NCBI GenBank assembly: GCA_023376005.1
Contig: CM042176.1
Coordinates: 11,378,655-11,442,654, forward strand
Reading direction: 5' to 3'
DNA: 64,000 nt
Source of the DNA: Doryteuthis pealeii
Taxonomy: Eukaryota > Mollusca > Cephalopoda > Myopsida > Loliginidae
The notes under the pieces were generated by a model. That model saw nothing but the letters and a program-made list of their open reading frames with translations. It had not been told where the DNA came from and did not search any database. Position 1 is the first letter of the stretch, and every line of letters starts with the position of its first letter. This document shows, in pieces, positions 19,560 to 28,091 of the stretch. The translations under genes were made by a program, and so were the position numbers.

Positions 19560-20330
19560 ATGTATATTATTACTGTACGCTATTCATGTTCCTGACACTA
19601 ATACATTATTCCATGTACTAGACATGAGACTTTGATGAGTTGTGGTGCACCTGTGCACTGTACACATACATGTATATTATTACTGTACGCTATTCATGTT
19701 TCCTGACACTAATACATTATTCTATGTACTAGACATGAGCTTTGAGTTGTGGTGCCCTGATCACTGTACACATAATGTATATTATTACTGTACGCTATTC
19801 ATGTTCCTGACACTAATACATTATTCTATGTACTAGACATGAGACTTTGATGAGTTGTGGTGCACCTGATCACTGTACACATACATGTATATTATTACTG
19901 TATGCTATTCATGTTCCTGACACTAATACATTATTCTATGTACTAGACATGAGACTTTGATGAGTTGTGGTGCACCTGTGCACTGTACACATACATGTAT
20001 ATTACTGTATGCTATTCATGTTCCTGACACTAATACATTATTCCATGTACTAGACATGAGACTTTGATGAGTTGTGGTGCACCAGAGCACTGTACACATA
20101 CATGTATATTATTTGCTGTACGCTATTCATGTTCCTGTCACTAATACACATCATTCTATGTACTAGACATGAGACTTTGATGAGTTGTGGTGCACCTGAT
20201 CACTGTACACATACATGTATATTATTACTGTACGCTATTCATGTTCTGACACTAATACATTATTCTATGTACTAGACATGAGACTTTGATGAGTTGTGGT
20301 GCACCTGAGCCACCTGAGCACTGTACACAA
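19560..20330 (+). repeat. LINE 3' UTR tandemly amplified, about 110-bp unit
   Basis: Seven units of ACATGTATATTATTACTGTA, CTATTCATGTTCCTGACACT, CATGAGACTTTGATGAGTTG, TGGTGCACCTGATCACTG. Unit starts fall near 19561, 19671, 19777, 19887, 19994, 20102 and 20216. The last unit runs into ACACAATAATTTTC and ATT. One unit is present at 11500-11600. Short frames through the array are artefacts. Confidence 0.9.
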
Positions 20331-20369
20331 TAATTTTCATTATTATCAGTAGAGTTTACAGTGAAAAGC

Positions 20370-20436
20370 AAAAGGTGTTCTTTTCAAAACAGATTCCAGC
20401 TGGGGTGCTTAATGGTTACATGGTCCAAAATTCTTG
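20370..20436. mobile_element. End of a GGACCA-type TIR element
   Basis: GGGGTGCTTAATGGTTACATGGTCC is a diverged form of the terminus at 50110-50136. The partner end is not visible. Confidence 0.4.
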
Positions 20437-20490
20437 ACATTAGATTTAAGGTTCTTAGAAATGGTCTCAGACTTTATCCCATGGATTAAT

Positions 20491-20595
20491 GGTCAAGATG
20501 ATAAAGTGTTGGTTAGATGGGAACTATACAATGTGTGTGACCGCATCTGCAAGTCCAGAATTGGACTAGTTAGCCACCAGAGGGTCTACAACTGA
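20491..20595 (+). pseudogene. LINE ORF2 C-terminal zinc-finger fragment
   Basis: The frame ends CDRICKSRIGLVSHQR then VYN and a stop. This matches the C-x2/3-C...SRIGL-SH-R-C finger typical of the C-terminus of many invertebrate LINE ORF2 proteins; the last Cys is replaced by Tyr. About 35 codons remain. Mirrored at about 38380-38490. Confidence 0.75.
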
Positions 20596-20599
20596 TGAA

Positions 20600-20975
20600 C
20601 GACATGCAGTGACATCATCGTCATTTGCGACAGACTTCTAAAAGGAAAATGAAAGAATAATGCTGCATGTTGTCTTGAACAAATCTTGGAAGCAGCATAA
20701 CACAATAAAACAGCTATACGGCCACTTGCCCACTCAAACCATCCGAGTAGGACGAACAAGACATGCTGCATATTGCTGGAGAATCAAGGACAAACTCATA
20801 AGTGACATTCTCAGAGGGGAACACCTACTTACTTACCTACTGACCAGCAAAAACATCAATCAGCTCTGTTCAGATTCTGATGCTGCATGGAGGACATGTC
20901 GGGCACGATGACCAATAGGGATGGTTGGCGAGAGAGAGTCAAGTGTATCAATGCTGTCAACATAACTTGATGATC
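20600..20975 (+). pseudogene. LINE ORF2 fragment downstream of the RT domain
   Basis: Codes LHVVLNKSWKQH, QLYGHLPTQTIRVGRTRHA, YCWRIKDKLISDILR, NQLCSDSDA, then after a frameshift DGWRERVKC. This is the standard block in RTE/BovB-type and related LINE products (RMLRAVLNKSW, QLYGHLP, RRTRHAGHCW, ELISDVL, DREGWRERV). Frameshifts and stops make it dead. A second, more N-terminal copy is at 56405-56946 (minus). Confidence 0.85.
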
Positions 20976-21109
20976 ATGAGTTGACCTACCCTGGAAGTCG
21001 CGAGTTCAATCCCTAGACACAGCAAAAAGAAAAGCAACATTGTGCTGGCAAAATAACTAAGGAAGTAACGAAACTGATATTAGATGCCTAAGCTATGGAT
21101 AAGAAAAAG

Positions 21110-21117
21110 TCTATATG

Positions 21118-21168
<51 letters not shown>

Positions 21169-21170
21169 AT
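21110..21170. repeat. (TA)n tract at repeat start
   Basis: TATATATA run between the two 420-bp tandem segments. Repeated at 21535-21575. Confidence 0.85.
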
Positions 21171-21224
21171 AAAATAAATATATAAAGGTTTTACATATCT
21201 ATTTATTAGGTGACAAAAGAACAA

Positions 21225-21265
21225 TCACAACCATATTGGTTTCATGCGATGCAATCATCAGGTGA
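21225..21265 (-). ncRNA. Hammerhead-like motif, tandem copy 1
   Basis: Minus strand: TCAC, CTGATGA, T, TGC-ATC-GCA, T, GAAA, CCA-ATA-TGG, TT, GTGA. Helix I is 4 bp (TCAC/GTGA), helix II 3 bp and helix III ACCA/TGGT with a 3-nt loop. The cleavage triplet would be GUU. The helix II closing pair is U-U instead of G-C, which should weaken activity. Confidence 0.5.
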
Positions 21266-21538
21266 GATGTTTCAAATGGTCATTTATTTTATTATATTAT
21301 ATAACAGCTCTATTTTATATTGAGCACTCTACCAATAGGGATGGTTGGCAAGAGAGAGTCAAGTGTATCAATGCTGTCAACATAACTTGATGATCATGAG
21401 TTGAAGCCTACCTGGAAGTCGCGAGTTCAATCCCTAGACACAGCAAAAAGAAAAGCAACATTGTGCTGGCAAAATAACTAAGGAAGTAATGAAACTGATA
21501 TTAGATGCCTAAGCTATGGATAAGAAAAAGTCTATATG

Positions 21539-21570
<32 letters not shown>

Positions 21571-21635
21571 AATAATATAATAAAATAAATATATAAAGGT
21601 TTTACATATCTATTTATTAGGTGACAAAAGAACAA

Positions 21636-21676
21636 TCACAACCATATTGGTTTCATGCGATGCAATCATCAGGTGA
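21636..21676 (-). ncRNA. Hammerhead-like motif, tandem copy 2
   Basis: Identical in sequence to 21225-21265, in the second unit of the tandem. Opposite-contig counterparts are 37285-37325 (identical) and 37698-37737 (one base missing in helix II). Confidence 0.5.
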
Positions 21677-22281
21677 GATGTTTCAAATGGTCATTTATTT
21701 TATTATATTATATAACAGCTCTATTTTATATTGAGCACTCTACCAATAATACTGCCTTCACCTAATAAATAGATATGTAAAACCTTTATATATTTATCTT
21801 ATTATATTATATAACAGCTCTATTATATATTGAGCACTCTACCAATAATACTGCCTTTGGTACACCATTCCAGCAAAAGCTGAAACAGTGACCATCTCAC
21901 ACTATAGTATATATATATATATATATATATATTTAATATTTTCAGGGATCTATCAAATTAAGATAAAAAATGATTTGGATAATATTTTTACACAAAGCTT
22001 ATTTAAAAAAAATCATTTATTCATATTCGCGAGTGTTAAATTTATTTTGTAAACACAAATTTTATGTCATCTTTAAACAGCGTTTACGGCCATACGCAAT
22101 CAAGATTAACCGAAAAACTCGTTTTAAATGTATTAAAAATAAATTACATGTGTAAACATTATTTTGCTTTTTTTTACTGATGCCCTTTATGTTACTAGTT
22201 TTTCGACTGAGACAAAAATTTGACCTTAAATAATCAATTTGATTAATTTAATTCATTTTTAAATGAAAGGAAAGAAAAAAA

Positions 22282-22870
22282 TTGGGTATACATAGGTTTG
22301 GGTCAGCTGAAAGGTTTCAAAGGCTGACCATATGTTGCATACCCTTCTTTATTACTTCTTACTTCTTCTTCTGTTCATCTTCTATCTTAGGTTCTTCTTG
22401 GGGACTTCGTCTTGGTCGGTCGGTTGCACTCAACTCGTTTCTTGTTACCAAGACATTTACCAACCACAAAACTGTGTTATTTTCTTAAGCTTTTATTTCC
22501 TTAACTATACATTTCATGTAGCTAAATATCTAACTAACATAGCGCGCGTATGCAGTGAGCTTCAGCTAAGGCAGAAAGACCTTATCTGCCCGACGTCCAA
22601 CTGAAAACTGAGGAACCAACCAGGTCCCACGTGACTTCACGTAATTTGGCGGGCTTTCTGTACTATTCCATGGAAAGTCCTGCCCATGATATGAAAAGGG
22701 CCATCCCTTTAGAAATACAGGGGATTGACAATAATCTTATGCAACTGCATAGATTATGTAACATATACGCATCAGTTGAAGAAAGAGTTATAAAGGTTAA
22801 CGATTACGACAAGAAATCCTGAAGAAGGCTGGAGGGTCAGCTGAAAGGTTCATAGGCTGACCAAGATACT
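22282..22870. repeat. Unclassified repeat bounded by GGGTCAGCTGAAAGGTT
   Basis: The box GGGTCAGCTGAAAGGTTTCA followed by AGGCTGACCA occurs at 22310 and again at 22834-22862, the latter in GAAGAAGGCTGGAGGGTCAG context like the PEV core. The interior has a 63-codon frame (22631-22822) ending VNDYDKKS. Its last residues belong to the PEV 7-codon repeat, so a short PEV-type peptide is possible but unproven. Confidence 0.4.
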
Positions 22871-22895
22871 CTCATAGAATGTGACCAGATGAGTA

Positions 22896-22975
22896 TTATT
22901 TTTCATAGTCCTCCTTGCGATTCACACATTTTCTCCATCAGTGTTGCATTGCTTGGATCCCATTGGTGAAAAAAG
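22896..22975 (-). pseudogene. mariner transposase C-terminus, copy 1
   Basis: Minus strand reads FTNGIQAMQH, stop, WRKCVNRKEDYEK, stop. This matches the last residues of mariner-type transposases (W-KC-----GDYVEK). An arginine codon CGA has become TGA. Only the terminal exon-like tail is left. Confidence 0.8.
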
Positions 22976-23053
22976 TCATCAAAAGCCGACATATAACATT
23001 ATCATATGAATTGGCTGACCAAGATATTCTGATGGAATGTGACCAATTGAGGT

Positions 23054-23130
23054 TTATTTTTCAACATAGTCTCCTTTGCAGTCCATACAGTGTTGCAGTG
23101 ATTGGATCCCACTGGTCAAAAAAGTCTTCA
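23054..23130 (-). pseudogene. mariner transposase C-terminus, copy 2
   Basis: Minus strand LTSGIQSLQHCMDCKGDYVEK-type ending, missing about four residues relative to the other copies. About 155 bp from copy 1, with related spacer (TTGGCTGACCAAGATA), so the tails appear tandemly duplicated. Confidence 0.75.
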
Positions 23131-23194
23131 ATAGCAGATAAGACATTATCATATAAACTTTTAGGCCTATACAATTTTCAGCCCCCCCTCCTCA

Positions 23195-23515
23195 TACAGT
23201 GGTTAACCAAGATTGTATTTGTCACATACCCCACTTGTATGGACTGGGCACAAGGCCTCGTTTTAACGTGGGCCCACCCCCAAGCCGAAACTCAAAAAGA
23301 ACTGGGAAAGAACAAATTGCATCGATCCCATCGGCATTCCCCCTCAAGGAGGGCGCCTCAGGTGCTGGGCAATAAACCCAGCCCTGCCCCTTTAAGTCAA
23401 GGGGGCAGGTGTTGCTTGGGGGGAAAGCCTCCTGGGATCGACGCTAATAATTGTTCTTTAACCCAGTCCAGTGGCCGAAGCACACTGGACCCCCCGGATG
23501 GGGCAGGGAAAATGT
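23195..23515 (+). repeat. R330 dispersed repeat, copy 2
   Basis: Collinear with 1-340: CATACCCCACTTGTA, GGCACAAGGCC, CGGCATTCCCCCTCAAG, GGGCAATAAACCCAGCCC and CCAGTGGCCGAAG. Inserted between mariner tails 2 and 3. It contributes most of a chance 200-codon frame (22915-23517) that is not a gene. Confidence 0.75.
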
Positions 23516-23528
23516 AACCAAATGAGGT

Positions 23529-23615
23529 TTATTTTTTAACATAGTCCCCCTTTTGGTCCACACACTTCTTCCATCAGTGTTGCAGTGCTTGGATCCCATT
23601 GGTCAAAAAATTCAT
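23529..23615 (-). pseudogene. mariner transposase C-terminus, copy 3
   Basis: Minus strand LTNGIQALQH, stop, WKKCVDQKGDYVKK, stop. The clearest of the three. The same TGA replaces the arginine codon as in copy 1, showing that the duplicates share a dead ancestor. Confidence 0.8.
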
Positions 23616-23784
23616 TAACAGTAGATATGACATCATTATATGAACTTTTCAGCCTATGGACTTTTCAGCCAATACAGTGGCTGAAATGTTGTAAGCATAA
23701 CAACCAAGATAAGGAAAATATTCCAAATGATGTAAATATCTTTATAGCCATTTTGTGACAACTCAATATTTTTCATTGTGCGAG

Positions 23785-24370
23785 GGTGAGTCAAAAAGTA
23801 ATGCTATTTTGTTTAGGACAGTAGGATGTATGATACATGTTCCTGTGTTGGTAATTATACCTGTCCTAAACAAAATGACATTACTTTTTGACTCACCTAT
23901 GTGAAGAAGTAGGGATGTGATCCACAGAGGACCAGCTTCATTTTGAATGTATGATACATGTTCCTGTGTTGGTAATTATACCTGTCCTAAACAAAATGAC
24001 ATTACTTTTTGACTCACCTATGTGAAGAAGTAGGGATGTGATCCACAGAGGACTAGTTTCATTTTGATGTATGATACATGTTCCTGTGTTGGTAATTATA
24101 CCTGTCCTAAACAAAATGACATTACTTTTTGACTCACCTGTGTGAGGAAGTAGGGATGTGATCCACAGAGGACCAACTTCATTTTGATATATGATACATG
24201 TTCCTGTGTTGGTAATTATACCTGTCCTAAACAAAATGACATTACTTTTTGACTCACCGATGTGATCCACAGAGGACTAGTTTCATTTTGATGTATGATA
24301 CATGTTCCTGTGTTGGTAATTATACCTGTCCTAAACAAAATGGCATTACTTTTTGACTCATCCTCGTATA
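23785..24370. mobile_element. mariner-type TIR element with internal 120-bp tandem array
   Basis: Outer ends CGAGGGTGAGTCAAAAAGTA and TTTTTGACTCATCCTCG are inverted and resemble mariner TIRs. Inside, a 120-bp unit (TGATACATGTTCCTGTGTTG, TATACCTGTCCTAAACAAAA, TTTTTGACTCACC, GATCCACAGAGGA) repeats five times (23861, 23982, 24102, 24222, 24326). 120 is a multiple of three, so a repeating minus-strand frame stays open without being a gene. Confidence 0.8.
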
Positions 24371-24504
24371 TTAAACATGTTTAAAAATTGTATACAGTTT
24401 GAATATTTGCGTACACTGAAAAAATCAAATTGACACAAAATGGCGGTGTTATATCTATTACTACAAGGGTGTATCAAAATTGTTTTTTTTTTTTTGGCAA
24501 ACCT

Positions 24505-25306
24505 TTAAGGGCTGAGTGTTGAAATAGGTCGGAAAAGTAAAACGGAAAAGTTTGGTGTGGGCATAGAATTTAAGGAATTTAGAAATTACTCTAATAGCCG
24601 TATTTCTTGAAAGATTCTAAATATAGCTTAAGCTTATTAAATCAATTAATTACGTTTTTTAACGTTTTTAATTTTACGTTTAATAATAATAATAATAATA
24701 ATAATAATCATTTAAGATTTAAAGATGATACATAATAATAATAATGATAATAATAATAATAATTAAGATACTACATAATTTTAAGATTTAAAGATACTAG
24801 ATATTATTACTTACTCCTTTTGAGTTTTCACATCAGTGTTAGCTGATGGTCTTTCACTGGAGTCTGAGTGACAGCAAGTCTCCTCAGGTCTCCAGGACTC
24901 TTTTGAGTATTCTGGCAGATTGCAGCAGTGCAGTGTTCTGAACGGTTTCAATCCTTCCTCTGATATCCAAACTTTCCAAGCCTTTTCTAATCCTTTTGGG
25001 ACTGTTCCAAGTGCACCAACTACAATTGGTATCACTTTCACTTTCATGTTCCATAACTTTCTCAGTTCGCTGGCAAGGTCCAGATATTTGTCAATTTTTT
25101 CATTTTCCTTTAACTTCACCCTGTGATCTGCTGGCACTGCAAAATCCACCAGTTGCTGGGATAAGGTGATCCGTTATTATTATTATTATTATTATTATTA
25201 ATTTACATAAAAATAGTTGACAAAATGACAAAAATATCTTTTATCATCAAACTTTTCCGTTTTACTTTTCCAACCTATTTCAACACTCAGCCCCTTTAAG
25301 AAGCTA
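24505..25306. mobile_element. TIR element carrying a LINE fragment
   Basis: The 50-bp termini (CTGAGTGTTGAAATAGGT, GGAAAAGTAAAACGGAAAAG) are inverted at 25245-25306. The interior includes the minus-strand LINE fragment and its (TTA)n tail, so the LINE inserted into an older TIR element. Confidence 0.65.
24811..25149 (-). pseudogene. LINE ORF2 C-terminal domain fragment
   Basis: 112 codons beginning MDFAVPADHRVKLKE, then KYLDLASELRKLWNMKV, IPIVVGALGTVPKGLEK. These are the hallmark blocks of the post-RT region in a widespread animal LINE group (DVAVPADxxxxxKExEK...IPIVIGALGTVPKxL). After GLEK the frame departs (AWKVWISEEG), then returns to a T-LHC-LPEYSKE-like end, so the tail is altered. (TAA)n repeats at 24690-24770 form the 3' tail. 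Confidence 0.85.
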
Positions 25307-25314
25307 AATAATTT

Positions 25315-25735
25315 TTATATTTCAGATTGTTGTCCTCATCTTTGTTGTGTATAAACACAATATTCAGGCCACTGTAACTTCGGGCTCTGTTTAGGTGGTT
25401 TTTTTTAAATTACCTTAAAATAAGTCATCTTCAGGCGATTACCCTGAATTTCTGCTCTGAAACCACATTTGAATTCATGGGTAATCGTCTGAAGATGACT
25501 TAATTTAAGGTAATTAAAAAAACACCTGAACAAGGCCCGAGGTTACAGTTGCCTGAACATTGTGTTTATACATACCACAATAAAGATGAGGACAATAGTC
25601 CGAAATATAACGTCTGAAGATGACTTATTTTAAGATAATTAAAAAAAACCACTTAAACAAGGCTCGAGGTTACAGTGGCCTGAAAGTTGTGTTTATACAC
25701 AATAAAGATGAGGACAACAGTCTGAAATATGAAAA
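25315..25735. repeat. Fold-back plus direct repeat with PEV box
   Basis: 25315-25455 (minus) is inverted at 25480-25605 and repeated directly at 25610-25735. Each unit contains AGATGACTTA...AAGGTAATTAAA, AAGGCCCGAGGTTACAGT, GCCTGAACATTGTG and CACAATAAAGATGAGGACAA. The last two blocks are the 3' PEV box. A CTGAAGATGA is present but no matching GAAA. Confidence 0.7.
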
Positions 25736-25739
25736 TTAT

Positions 25740-26429
25740 TCATATTGTAAGGTTCAAGGTTAATATATGAACATACAACTCCGACGCGCTTGTGGGACAA
25801 AACATTATATATATCAAAACAGCACAGAAATAAGACAAGATACAATAACAATAAAATACATGTACATAACATAAACATACAAGAGTAGAGATAAAAGGAC
25901 TGGAGAGTCCGTACATACAAAATCACTTACAAGTGATTGGGGGCCGATGCCTCCAGGAGAGTAGCATAGTGTTGGGGGCAGAAGCCCCCACCGAGAAGGG
26001 TTTGACAATGGTCTAACCCATGAGCTCGTACGAGAAGATGTAGCTAAAAGAGGTAGAAAAGTTTGAACCTCACGCTTATATACCAGACTTCCTGGTGGTC
26101 GGCACGGAAACCCCAGTGGGAAGATAACTCTTCCAGGCAAAGGGAAGATAATCCCAACAATATCAAGCCTCATCTCATAAATACTATAAGAAGCTCATTT
26201 TTGTTTTTTGAAGTTTATGTAAGTCTCTGTGTATGGCATGTGTAATACTCTATGTATGGCATGTGTAATACTCTGTGTATCGCATGTCTGAGTATCTATC
26301 AAATTATCTATTGGTGTACATTAAAATCATTTCAACTTATTAAGCAACTGAGAGTTCATAAGGAACCTCTGAAGAATTCCTGTATCTAGTACCTAACATA
26401 TCCTATCTATCTATCTATATATATATATA
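25740..26429. other. No recognised gene
   Basis: Open frames on both strands (25814-26173 minus, 26063-26245 plus) lack recognisable domains and overlap each other. A short ATGGCATGTGTAATACTCT duplication lies at 26235-26275. Confidence 0.3.
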
Positions 26430-26437
26430 TATATATA

Positions 26438-26714
26438 TTTACCAACCCCTCCGCACGAGCAGGATGTGACACAATATCAATTTCCTAAGCGGAGTTTAAC
26501 AGGTTTGAATTTAGAGTTTTCCTTCTCCTAGACTGGTTGCCTAACCAAGGTTAAAGAGCCCAGTCTGCCCTACTACTTACCCATAGCTGGAGGGAGAGTA
26601 GAATTCATAGCTTTCCCAAGGGTATTAGCGCTAAAGGAAATGCAATTACCAGGATTTGAACTCGGGGCGACGAGTCCATTTTCTATGACTTTAACCATTA
26701 CACCACGCGCTTCC
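26438..26714 (-). mobile_element. S1 tRNA-derived SINE in a (CTAT)n tract
   Basis: Full-length S1 (A box GTGGTGTAATGGTTAAAG, B box GAGTTCAAATCC, body, TA tail). Both flanks are CTATCTATCTAT, consistent with insertion into, or duplication of, the tetranucleotide. Confidence 0.85.
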
Positions 26715-26739
26715 TATCTATCTATCTATCCTTGATTAG

Positions 26740-27714
26740 AGTGAATGAAAATCAACTGAGAGATCACATGGAACCTGCAAGACTGAGGAGCACCAAGGAA
26801 CAACCAAAGGATCATGCCCAATATTAAGGGACACTAAGGTAGAACGCAAGGATTTTTCACTAAGGGTCGCGCTCTGCTTAACACAAAGGATCTCCACTGG
26901 ACAGCACTCTTGTTTGAAGCCTAAGGATTGTAAAGAATTATAAAGACAAGGATATCAGGTAATGAACACAACTCAAAGCTTTACAACAAAACAATGCGTT
27001 TATCAATCACAAGAACATGTAACATACAAAATACTATACGTGAGTTGAGATACAAGTATATGCAAGGTTTACAAAGTGTATGCAAGATTTACAAAGTGTA
27101 TTGTATAATGGTGTATAATGGTTTGCAAAATAATGCCTTTGCTAAACTTATCTGTCTCTTGTATTTGAAGTCTGATTTTTACGAAAATCTACGGCTCCCC
27201 CATGCTGTTCCAATTCTCCTCGTTCTACTGACGCCTTTGCTGTGTAAAAACTACGTCATTCCTCAAAGAGATTCCAGTGGCAAGAGAGTGATTTCAAGGT
27301 ATCAGCCTCAAAATTGGCGGTTATCACTGAGCCTCGTAACGTGTGCTCTAATTGGTCGCTGACAAAGGTCCTTAACCAATCGCATGAAGTTTCTCATCAG
27401 TTTATGGCTAAGACCCTTGGGCTCTGTTGCTATGGTCAAAGGGAGGTCACTGTAATTGTTTTTCACTTATGATCTTCTTTATTTGCATAAGGTGAAAATA
27501 AGGTAATATTATTTTCCACAGGATGGCCACAAAAATCGTAACAGTAGTAGTAGTAGTAGTAGTAGTTAGAAGAAAAGAAGAAAAAAAGAAGAAACAAGAG
27601 AGAGTGAAAGAGAAGAAAAAGAAGAAGAAACAAATGTAGAATGAAAAGATAAAAGCAAGAAGACAATGAATAGGAACATTAATAATGATAATTAAGTATA
27701 GAATCCTTGCGGCT
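26740..27714. other. Unassigned single-copy sequence
   Basis: No domain is recognised in the 122-codon plus frame (26994-27362). Several ATTGG/CCAAT-like boxes lie at 27310-27385. 27540-27640 is a (GTA)n and purine tract. Confidence 0.3.
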
Positions 27715-28065
27715 GAGCAGTCTGAGCTAACCCTAACCCATTACTTAGGCTAGACGGGTGGTCAGAAAGGACCCTTCCAATCAATCAACTGGTCAAGTTA
27801 AACCTTAGCAACTATACAATTGTCCTGAATTTATTGCCCTTATGGCAACCTCTAATATTTTTAATCATATAGGTACTAGAAGGCAGTGACTGAGGGTCTT
27901 CGTGTCATGGGTATGACTGCAACTTGTGGTGAAGTTCCAATTCTGATGCTCTGGAGAGTGTGGAGTACTCTTTTTTATTGTCATTACTCCCAGGTCTACT
28001 CTGACCCAGAGTGGTAGTACCTTTTAGGGTCCCATCTATGGGTTGACTAGAAAAACATGAGGTAG
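27715..28065 (-). repeat. R600 repeat, partial
   Basis: Reverse-orientation blocks TTACTTAGGCTAGACGGGTG, ACTAGAAGGCAGTGACTGAG, GGGTCCCATCTATGGGTTGA. More diverged than other copies. Confidence 0.7.
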
Positions 28066-28091
28066 TTAGGTTAAGACAGTTTAGAGATTGC

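Larger units (their letters stand above)
20915..21750. repeat. Tandem duplication, about 420 bp
   Basis: ACCAATAGGGATGGTTGGC, TCATGAGTTGA, TCAATCCCTAGACACAGC, GCCTAAGCTATGGATAAG, (TA)n and TTTTACATATCTATTTATTA are repeated at 20918-21330 and 21332-21745. A third partial unit lies at 21750-21860. Each full unit carries one hammerhead-like motif. Confidence 0.85.
17882..24370. repeat. Arm B of second large inverted duplication (probable contig overlap)
   Basis: Present in reverse complement at 34646-41098. It starts exactly at the N at 17881, and its partner starts exactly at the N at 34645. This is the dovetail pattern of two contig ends from one locus. Confidence 0.9.
24371..28091. other. 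Single-copy core of the middle contig
   Basis: The only part of 17882-34644 without an inverted counterpart elsewhere in the window. Confidence 0.8.

Noticed and set aside
22915..23517. 200-codon open frame on the plus strand
   Set aside because: It runs antisense across two mariner tails and through the R330 repeat. The frame is not kept in the other R330 copy at 1-340 and is broken in the opposite-contig reading of the same locus.
23938..24270. 110-codon repeat protein (GESKSNVILF units)
   Set aside because: A 120-bp tandem unit in a MITE produces it automatically. The sequence includes mariner TIR segments rather than a coding exon.
26994..27362. 122-codon frame in the single-copy core
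   Set aside because: No recognised motif, no supporting promoter or splice arrangement, and length within chance for this region. Left as unassigned rather than called a gene.
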